NCBI GenBank assembly: GCA_021732895.1
Contig: JAKFWE010000106.1
Coordinates: 1 to 20,329 of the forward strand
DNA: 20,329 nucleotides
Source: Allobosea sp.
Lineage (GTDB): Bacteria > Pseudomonadota > Alphaproteobacteria > Rhizobiales > Beijerinckiaceae
Direction of reading: 5' to 3'
Shown here: piece after piece, positions 15,592 through 20,329 of the stretch
Position numbering within the stretch: the first letter of the stretch is position 1
How the letters are laid out: every line of letters starts with the position of its first letter
Program-made: the position numbers and the translations under genes
The notes under the pieces: model-generated
Seen by the model: only the letters and a program-made list of their open reading frames with translations
Database searches by the model: none
Told to the model about the DNA's origin: nothing

Positions 15592-16596
15592 ATGTTGCGC
15601 CGTTCCTTTCTTCATCTCGGCCTTGCCGGCCTGGGCATGCCGGCCCTGATCGGCCGCGCCGTCGCCACCGGCGTCGAGACCGCCGGCGGCAAGTTCACCG
15701 TGAGCTATTTCGACGTGCCCGCGATCAGGGGCTCGCGCGACGTCACCGACGCCGGCGACGGCACGATCTGGGTCTGTGGCCAGCGTAACGGCACGCTCGG
15801 CCGCTTCGACCCGCGCTCCGGGCAGCTCAAGGTGGTCGAGCTCGGCCAGAACGCCGCTCCCCATGGCGTCGTTCGCGGACCCGACGGCGCCGCCTGGGTC
15901 ACCGAGGGCGGGCAGAACGCCATCGCCCGCGTCGACGACAAGTCGCACAAGGTCGCGCTCTTTCGGCTTCCCGAGGGCCGCCCGAGGGCCAATCTCAACA
16001 CGGGCGTTTTCGACAAGGGCGGCGTGCTCTGGTTCACCGGCCAGAACGGCGTCATCGGCCGCTTCGACCCCAGGAGCGAGAAGATGGACGTCTGGGACGC
16101 GCCGGGCGGCCGCGGCGCCTACGGGATCACGATGACGCCGTCCGGCGAGGTCTGGTACGCCTCGCTCGCCGGCAACCACATCGCGCAGATCGACACGCAG
16201 ACGGCCAAGGTCACGGTCGTCGAGCCGCCGACGCAGGGACAGGGCGCGCGCCGCGTCTGGTCCGACTCGAAGGGCCGCGTCTGGGTCAGCGAATGGAACT
16301 CCGGCAACGTCTCGGCCTATGACACGCAGAGCCGGAGCTGGAAGACCTGGAAGCTGCCCGGCGAGAAGCCGCGCGCCTACTCGGTCTATGTCGACGACGC
16401 CGACAAGGTCTGGGTCACCGATTTCGGCGCCAACGCGATCGTGCGGTTCGACCCCGTGACGGAGGCCTTCGCCAGCTTCCCGAGCGACAGGGCCGGCGCC
16501 AATGTCCGCCAGATGGACGGCCGCTCCGGCGAGGCCTGGGGCGGCGAAAGCGGCAACGACAGGCTCGTGCGCATCCAGACGGTGACGCCCGCGTGA
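15592..16596 (+). CDS. Tat-exported Vgb-like beta-propeller protein
   Basis: A 334-residue protein with a twin-arginine-like signal (MLRRSFLHLGLAGLG) and a series of roughly 42-residue propeller blades of the form DG-x-WV...N.I.RFD (for example GTIWVCGQRNGTLGRFD, GVLWFTGQNGVIGRFD, KVWVTDFGANAIVRFD). This is the streptogramin/virginiamycin B lyase fold (Vgb, gluconolaconase-like). Histidine is scarce in the mature protein: H91 in APHGV plus two others, none in the last three blades, where the lyase catalytic histidines of Vgb are expected. Antibiotic cleavage is therefore not supported. The stop overlaps the start of the cytochrome c gene (GTGA), implying translational coupling and a shared periplasmic job, perhaps as sensor or substrate-binding partner of a redox step. 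Confidence 0.87.
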   Translation: MLRRSFLHLGLAGLGMPALIGRAVATGVETAGGKFTVSYFDVPAIRGSRDVTDAGDGTIWVCGQRNGTLGRFDPRSGQLKVVELGQNAAPHGVVRGPDGAAWVTEGGQNAIARVDDKSHKVALFRLPEGRPRANLNTGVFDKGGVLWFTGQNGVIGRFDPRSEKMDVWDAPGGRGAYGITMTPSGEVWYASLAGNHIAQIDTQTAKVTVVEPPTQGQGARRVWSDSKGRVWVSEWNSGNVSAYDTQSRSWKTWKLPGEKPRAYSVYVDDADKVWVTDFGANAIVRFDPVTEAFASFPSDRAGANVRQMDGRSGEAWGGESGNDRLVRIQTVTPA

Positions 16597-16973
16597 GGCG
16601 CGCCATGGTCGTCGCGATCATGCTTGCGTCCGGCGCGTCCTGTGTCGGCGCCCTGGCGCAGGATGTGGCGCGCGGCGAACGGATGTTCGAGCCCTGCCAG
16701 TCCTGCCACAGCCTCGACCCGAACCGGAAAGGCATGGCGGGGCCGCATCTCGCGGCACTCAACGGACGCACCGTCGGATCGGCGGCAGGCTTCGACTATT
16801 CGCCGGCCTTCCAGGCGGCGAGGGGCAAGCGCCTGACCTGGAACGCCGAGCGCCTGCAGGCCTATCTCGCCGACCCCGACGCGCTGATCCCGGGCGGCTG
16901 GATGAGCCCGCCTGGCCTCGACGACGAGGCGGACAGGGCGGCGATCGCGGCGTTCCTGCTCAGCCGGAAATAG
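16593..16973 (+). CDS. Class I monohaem cytochrome c
   Basis: A 126-residue periplasmic electron carrier. A signal peptide (MRRAMVVAIM to ALAQD) is followed by the haem motif CQSCH (C35, C38, H39), then GPHLAALNGRTVGSAAGFDYSPAF, which is typical of the c2/c550 type, and M104 in GGWMSPPGL as the likely sixth ligand. The start is GTG at 16593, overlapping the propeller stop by four bases (GTGA); it supplies the two arginines of the signal. An ATG at 16605 would give a signal without positive charge and is less likely. The pair with the propeller gene suggests that the cytochrome takes electrons from, or reports to, that protein or a partner enzyme elsewhere. Confidence 0.9.
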   Translation: MRRAMVVAIMLASGASCVGALAQDVARGERMFEPCQSCHSLDPNRKGMAGPHLAALNGRTVGSAAGFDYSPAFQAARGKRLTWNAERLQAYLADPDALIPGGWMSPPGLDDEADRAAIAAFLLSRK

Positions 16974-16981
16974 GGCGTTGC

Positions 16982-17002
16982 GCCCGGCCTTCGAGGCCGG
17001 GC
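16982..17002 (+). terminator. Strong GC hairpin after the cytochrome c gene
   Basis: A perfect 9-bp stem GCCCGGCCT / AGGCCGGGC with a TCG loop lies eight bases after the TAG stop. There is no T-run, but its position at the end of the propeller-cytochrome pair makes a terminator or 3' stabiliser likely. Confidence 0.5.
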
Positions 17003-17012
17003 CGCGTCCGCC

Positions 17013-17178
17013 TCAGCAGCTGCCGTCCTCGACCAGCGCGGCCGCGAAGACCATGGCGAGGTCGCGCAGCCGCGAGCCGTAGACCTCGCGTGAGGGCGCG
17101 CGCGAGGACGATCTCGCCGGCGGCCGCTATCGCCCGCTTTTCCTGCACCGCATGCGCGGCGCCGTGAAGGACGGCCAT
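17013..17178 (-). pseudogene. Probable small frameshifted gene relic, unknown family
   Basis: This lies in a 389-bp stretch (16974-17362) without an intact convincing gene. On the minus strand, ATG 17178 opens a protein-like frame (MAVLHGAAHAVQEKRAIAAAGEIVLA) that turns into Arg-rich noise after a GCGCGCGC tract near 17097-17105. The neighbouring frame continues as protein-like sequence (SREVYGSRLRDLAMVFAAAL then VEDGSC and stop at 17013). Adding one GC dinucleotide in the tract joins them into a 55-residue product. No family is recognised, and no ribosome binding site precedes the ATG. It could be a true relic, a sequencing slip in a GC repeat, or coincidence of frames. The rest of the stretch holds the cytochrome hairpin and the scoA upstream region. 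Confidence 0.35.
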
Positions 17179-17285
17179 GGCGCGGCCGACACCGGAGCCG
17201 CCTGCCCGCCATCATGACGCGCGCGGCGAAAACCTGCTTCTTGCTCCGAAGCGGCATTCCGTTGATCCGCCCGAACGACTCGATG

Positions 17286-17314
17286 TTGCAACCGCACCGT
17301 CGGCTCGGCTAGTG
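17286..17314 (+). promoter_or_regulatory. Possible promoter upstream of scoA
   Basis: TTGCAA and CTAGTG are spaced by 17 bases, about 50 bp before the scoA start codon. The local DNA (17230-17295) is less GC-rich than its surroundings, as expected for a control region. The -10 match is poor, so this is a candidate only. Confidence 0.3.
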
Positions 17315-17362
17315 CTGTAGGAGTGCTCCGGCGCTCCCGACACCAGCGGCAAAGGCCACGCG

Positions 17363-18070
17363 ATGAAGAAGGTATTTCCCGACGCCGGCGCGGCCCTGGC
17401 CGGCCGGATCAAGGACGGCATGACCATCATGGCCGGCGGCTTCGGCCTCTGCGGCATTCCCGACCTGCTGATCGCGGCGGTCCGCGAGAGCGGCGCCAGG
17501 GACCTGACCTTCATCTCCAACAACGCCGGCATCGACGGCGCGGGGCTCGGCTTGCTGCTGGAGACCCGCCAGATTCGCAAGATGATCTCGTCTTATGTCG
17601 GCGAGAACAAGCTCTTCGCGCAGCAATACCTCGCCGGCGAACTCGAGATCGAGTTCGTGCCGCAGGGCACGCTGGCCGAGCGCATCCGCGCCGGCGGGGC
17701 CGGCATCCCCGCCTTCTTCACCAAGACCGGCGTCGGCACGCAGGTGGCCGAGGGCAAGGAGGAGCGCGAATTCGGCGGCGAGCGCTACATCATGGAGCGC
17801 GGCCTCTTCGCCGACGTCTCGCTGGTGCACGCCTGGAAGGGCGACACCGAGGGCAACCTCGTCTACCGGAAGACCGCCCGGAACTTCAATCCGATGATGG
17901 CCTCGGCCTCGCGCTTCACCGTGGCGCAGGTCGAGCATCTGGTGCAGGCCGGCGAGATCGACCCCGACCACATGCACACGCCCGGCATCTTCGTGAAGCG
18001 CATCGTCCACGTCGCAAACGCCGCCAAGCGCATCGAGCAGCGCACCGTGCGCGCGCGCGCCGCGGCCTGA
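17363..18070 (+). CDS. scoA: 3-oxoacid (succinyl-CoA:acetoacetate type) CoA-transferase subunit A
   Basis: A 235-residue alpha subunit of a family I CoA-transferase, which moves CoA from a donor such as succinyl-CoA to a 3-oxoacid such as acetoacetate. It begins KVFPDAGAALAGRIKDGMTIM, has the CoA-binding glycine motif GGFGLCGIP (25-33), then TFISNNAG, SSYVGENKLF, GTLAERIRAGGAGIPAFFT and the conserved tail with DPDHMHTPGIFVKRIVHV. Length is normal. The beta subunit begins 13 bp after its stop, with AAGGAG in between, so the two are one operon and one enzyme. A role in ketone body or polyhydroxybutyrate turnover is likely. Related transferases act on 3-oxoadipate (PcaI), but the tail and absence of other pca genes favour the Sco type. 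Confidence 0.93.
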   Translation: MKKVFPDAGAALAGRIKDGMTIMAGGFGLCGIPDLLIAAVRESGARDLTFISNNAGIDGAGLGLLLETRQIRKMISSYVGENKLFAQQYLAGELEIEFVPQGTLAERIRAGGAGIPAFFTKTGVGTQVAEGKEEREFGGERYIMERGLFADVSLVHAWKGDTEGNLVYRKTARNFNPMMASASRFTVAQVEHLVQAGEIDPDHMHTPGIFVKRIVHVANAAKRIEQRTVRARAAA

Positions 18071-18083
18071 AGGAGCACCCGCC

Positions 18084-18737
18084 ATGGCATGGACCCGCGA
18101 ACAGATGGCCGCCCGCGCGGCGAAGGAGCTCAGGGACGGCTACTACGTCAATCTCGGCATCGGCATTCCGACCTTGGTCTCGAACTACATCCCCGAGGGC
18201 ATGTCGGTGCAGCTCCAGTCGGAGAACGGCATGCTCGGCATGGGCCCCTTTCCCTATGAGGGCGAGGAGGACCCTGACCTGATCAACGCCGGCAAGCAGA
18301 CGATCACCGAGCTGAACACGACGAGCTATTTCTCCTCGGCCGATTCCTTCGGCATGATCCGCGGCGGCCATATCGACCTGTCGATCCTCGGCGCGATGCA
18401 GGTGGCGAGGAACGGCGATCTCGCCAACTGGATGATCCCCGGCAAGATGGTGAAGGGCATGGGCGGCGCCATGGACCTCGTCGCCGGCGTCAAGAAGGTC
18501 GTCGTGGTGATGGAGCACGTCGCGAAGAACAAGGACGGCACGGAATCGCCCAAGCTGCTGGAGGCCTGCGACCTGCCGCTGACCGGCGCCGCCGTGGTCG
18601 ACATGGTGATCACCGATCTCGGGGTCTTTACGATCGACGAGAACGGCGGCGGCATGACGCTGATCGAACTGGCGGACGGCGTTTCTCTCGACGAGATCAA
18701 GGGCAAGACGCAAGCGGCGTTCAAGGTTGCGGTGTAG
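18084..18737 (+). CDS. scoB: 3-oxoacid CoA-transferase subunit B
   Basis: A 217-residue beta subunit carrying the catalytic glutamate, E47, in QSENGMLGMGP, which forms the glutamyl-CoA thioester. Other family motifs are NLGIGIPTLVSNYIP near the N-terminus, INAGKQTIT, SFGMIRGGHIDLSILGAMQV, DLANWMIPGKMVKGMGGAMDLV and the terminal LIELADGVSLDEIKGKTQA. AAGGAG lies nine bases before the ATG. Together with scoA it makes the full heterodimeric enzyme in the cytoplasm. Transcription runs toward the cobB-bluB pair, and the two are separated by an inverted pair of palindromic repeats that probably serve as the shared end region. Confidence 0.94.
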   Translation: MAWTREQMAARAAKELRDGYYVNLGIGIPTLVSNYIPEGMSVQLQSENGMLGMGPFPYEGEEDPDLINAGKQTITELNTTSYFSSADSFGMIRGGHIDLSILGAMQVARNGDLANWMIPGKMVKGMGGAMDLVAGVKKVVVVMEHVAKNKDGTESPKLLEACDLPLTGAAVVDMVITDLGVFTIDENGGGMTLIELADGVSLDEIKGKTQAAFKVAV

Positions 18738-18769
18738 GTCCGAGCCCTGCCGAGAAAGAGCGCGGGGAA

Positions 18770-18803
18770 CCCTCTCCCGGAGGGAGAGGGCAGGATGAGG
18801 GGA
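18770..18803 (+). repeat. Palindromic dispersed repeat, copy 1
   Basis: CCCTCTCCC and GGGAGAGGG form a perfect 9-bp stem around GGA, followed by a G-rich tail (CAGGATGAGGGG). The same unit recurs in opposite orientation about 100 bp further on. Such GC-rich intergenic palindromes are scattered in many alphaproteobacterial genomes. It sits 33 bp after scoB and may also act as a terminator hairpin. Confidence 0.7.
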
Positions 18804-18871
18804 AGGCCCGTCAACCAGTTGCGCGAGCCCTGTCCGCACGTCCGTTCAAGCTAAACGCGAAACGTCCGTCG

Positions 18872-18905
18872 CCTCACCCCTACCCCTCTCCCTACAGGAG
18901 AGGGG
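18872..18905 (-). repeat. Palindromic dispersed repeat, copy 2 (inverted)
   Basis: CCCCTCTCC and GGAGAGGGG form a perfect 9-bp stem with a CTACA loop, preceded by CCTCACCCCTA. Read on the minus strand it is the same unit as copy 1, including the stem, a second AGGGAGAGGGG arm and the TGAGG tail. It lies 30 bp after the bluB stop, in the orientation facing bluB as copy 1 faces scoB. Confidence 0.7.
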
Positions 18906-18934
18906 CCCTCGCGCGTCACTGTCGAGGTTGTCTG

Positions 18935-19549
18935 CTACCGCCCCGTCTCCCACACCGCCTTGACGAGTTCCGGAACTTCGCTCTCCTCCTCCGGCCAGCC
19001 GACGCAGAGCCAGGCGATCAGCTTCCATTCCGGCGGCGCGCCCAGCGCCTCGCGCACGGCTTCCGGCTCCAGGATGGAAACCCAGCCGACGCCGACGCCC
19101 GCGACCCTTGCCGCCAGCCAGAACTGCGTGATCGCCGCCACGACGGAATAGTCCAGCATCTCCGGCATGGTTCGCCGCCCGAGCCCGTGGCCCTGCGCCG
19201 TGCCATGGTCGCAGAACACGGCGATCTGCTCGGGCGCGTCGCGCAGGCCCTCGAGCTTGAGCGAGGCGTAGAGCCGCGCCCGCTCGCCCTCGTAATCCGA
19301 AAGCGCTGCGGCGTTGCAGCGCGCGAAGCTCGCGCGCACCGCCTCGCGCTGCGCCTCGTCGCGCACGCGCTCCCAGCGCCAGGGCTGCGAATGCCCGACC
19401 GAGGGCGCGAGCCCGGCCTGCGCCAGCAGCCGCTCGACCAGACCGTCCGGCGGCGGCTCGCGGCGAAAGCGCCGAACGTCGCGCCGCCAGGCCAGCAGTT
19501 GCTCGAACCGCGCCGCGAAGGCGTCGTCGAAGGCCGGCGGCGCAGTCAT
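18935..19549 (-). CDS. bluB: 5,6-dimethylbenzimidazole synthase
   Basis: A 204-residue nitroreductase-fold enzyme that cannibalises reduced FMN with oxygen to give 5,6-dimethylbenzimidazole, the lower ligand of cobalamin. Diagnostic blocks are RRDVRRFR near the N-terminus, LAPSVGHSQPWRWERV, YASLKLEGLRDAPEQIAVFCD, GLGRRTMPEMLDYSVVAAI and FWLAARVAGVGVGWVSILEP; these separate BluB from general nitroreductases. Length is typical. The ATG overlaps the cobB stop (ATGA), so the two are translated from one message. Its presence means aerobic production of true cobalamin rather than a pseudocobalamin. Confidence 0.95.
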   Translation of the reverse strand: MTAPPAFDDAFAARFEQLLAWRRDVRRFRREPPPDGLVERLLAQAGLAPSVGHSQPWRWERVRDEAQREAVRASFARCNAAALSDYEGERARLYASLKLEGLRDAPEQIAVFCDHGTAQGHGLGRRTMPEMLDYSVVAAITQFWLAARVAGVGVGWVSILEPEAVREALGAPPEWKLIAWLCVGWPEEESEVPELVKAVWETGR

Positions 19550-20329
19550 TGCGCCACCGCGATGGCGTGGAAGAACGAGCCGGTGACGTTGCCTCGCCGG
19601 CTACCGGCGGGCGCGGCTTGCGAGCCATGCGGATCGCTCACCATCGCGAAGGGCGGATCGTCGCCCTGCGCCACGATCGTGGCGTAGTGGAACTCGTGCC
19701 CGGTCAGCGCCTGCCCGGCAGGGCCGAGCGGGCAGTCGGTCTGCAGAACCGCGCGGCGATAGCCGAGGTTCATCCTGCGCTTCGCAAACGAGGTCTCGAC
19801 GCCGAGCAGCCCCGCCATGAAGTGCGCCACGCCATCCGCGTCGATGAGGCTCTTGCCCAGAACCATGTAGCCGCCGCACTCGCCATGAACGGGGCGGGTT
19901 TCCGCGAAGATTCGAAGGCCGGAGAGGAATCGCGCCGCATTTGCGAGCTTGGCCGCATGCAGTTCCGGGTAGCCGCCCGGCAGCCAGCAGCAGTCGCAGC
20001 CCTCCGGCGGCGGCTCGTCGGCGAGCGGTGAGAACGCGACGAGCTCGGCCCCGGCCGCGCGCCAGCCTGCCTCGACATGCGGATAGACGAAGCTGAAGGC
20101 GGCGTCGCGCGCAATCGCGATGCGCCGGCCCGGCGGGGGCAGGGCGGGTCCGGCGGCTGCCGCCGCCGCCAGGCGCGTCGGCCCGGCCGCCGCGACCAGC
20201 GCATCGAGATCGACCGCCGCCGAGACCACGTCCGCCAGCGCCTCCAGCCGCGCATGCAGGTCTGCGGTCTCACCCGCCTGCACCAGTCCCAGATGCCGCT
20301 CGGGCAGGATGAGGCTCGCCTCGCGCGGC
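19546..20329 (-). CDS. cobB: Cobyrinate / hydrogenobyrinate a,c-diamide synthase, C-terminal part
   Basis: This is the 3' part of CobB/CbiA, which amidates the a and c side chains of the corrin ring using glutamine and ATP. The frame runs off the window end: residues before the first possible internal start read LPERHLGLVQAGE, a CobB/CbiA hallmark, so the N-terminal P-loop ATPase half lies outside. The visible part is the class I glutamine amidotransferase-like domain: RRIAIARDAAFSFVYPH, LPGGYPELHAAKLA, and VHGECGGYMVLG with the nucleophile Cys at bases 19876-19878, then MNLGYRRAV and the late GHEFHYA histidines. It ends in the ATGA overlap with bluB. The aerobic pathway name cobB is preferred for an alphaproteobacterium; the anaerobic homologue cbiA is very similar. 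Confidence 0.93.
   Translation of the reverse strand, partial: PREASLILPERHLGLVQAGETADLHARLEALADVVSAAVDLDALVAAAGPTRLAAAAAAGPALPPPGRRIAIARDAAFSFVYPHVEAGWRAAGAELVAFSPLADEPPPEGCDCCWLPGGYPELHAAKLANAARFLSGLRIFAETRPVHGECGGYMVLGKSLIDADGVAHFMAGLLGVETSFAKRRMNLGYRRAVLQTDCPLGPAGQALTGHEFHYATIVAQGDDPPFAMVSDPHGSQAAPAGSRRGNVTGSFFHAIAVAQ

Noticed and set aside
15592..16596. Reading the propeller as a streptogramin resistance gene
   Set aside because: The fold is shared, but the histidines expected for lyase activity are absent from the last blades, and context points to a redox pair.
17083..17217. Plus-strand open frame ending in GAACPPS, 45 codons
   Set aside because: It has no start codon before the middle of the frame and lies opposite the better-supported minus-strand relic.
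1..20329. tRNA, rRNA, CRISPR arrays, phage genes and a B12 riboswitch
   Set aside because: None was seen. A cobalamin riboswitch for the cobB-bluB message would lie upstream of the window end.

Overview
This is a GC-rich window with long spurious antisense frames, few intergenic bases and weak Shine-Dalgarno sequences. The content fits an alphaproteobacterium of the order Hyphomicrobiales (Bosea or Methylobacterium-like): a PmtA-type phospholipid N-methyltransferase, aerobic cobalamin genes (cobB-bluB), a PF06472 ABC transporter pair, and a short GC-rich palindromic repeat. The genus is an inference from gene content, not something the sequence proves. It reads as chromosomal housekeeping and accessory DNA. 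I see no rRNA, tRNA, CRISPR array, insertion sequence, integrase or phage gene.

Left part (1-5150): the 3' part of a histidine/aromatic ammonia-lyase on the plus strand converges on a minus-strand run. Read from high to low coordinates, this run holds a glutaminase (glsA), a Tat-exported DUF547 protein, an SDR oxidoreductase and an M20 amidohydrolase of the allantoate/N-carbamoyl-amino-acid type. The theme is release of nitrogen from amino acids and ureides, although the genes are spaced about 75-105 bp apart and may not form one operon. Next (5286-8204) come a small exported protein of unknown function (plus), an NADPH-dependent FMN reductase (minus), PmtA with a long helical N-terminal extension (minus), and a Crp/Fnr regulator (minus) that retains three of the four FNR-type cysteines.

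Middle part (8414-14334, all plus): two paralogous PF06472 (YddA/BacA-related) half-transporters of about 600 residues flank a 92-residue membrane-anchored protein, a rho-independent terminator and a transglutaminase-like cysteine hydrolase. The first ABC protein has canonical ATPase motifs. The second keeps the fold but has changed Walker A, signature, D-loop and H-loop residues. A 198-residue protein with a methyltransferase-like glycine loop follows. This is the most unusual locus in the window.

Right part (14511-20329): a UPF0104/MprF-type membrane protein without the synthase domain; a Tat-exported Vgb-like beta-propeller translationally overlapped with a monohaem cytochrome c; a 389-bp stretch holding a hairpin and a probable small frameshifted gene relic; the two-subunit 3-oxoacid CoA-transferase (scoA-scoB); an inverted pair of palindromic repeats; and, on the minus strand, cobB (cut by the window end) overlapping bluB by ATGA, two steps of cobalamin synthesis.
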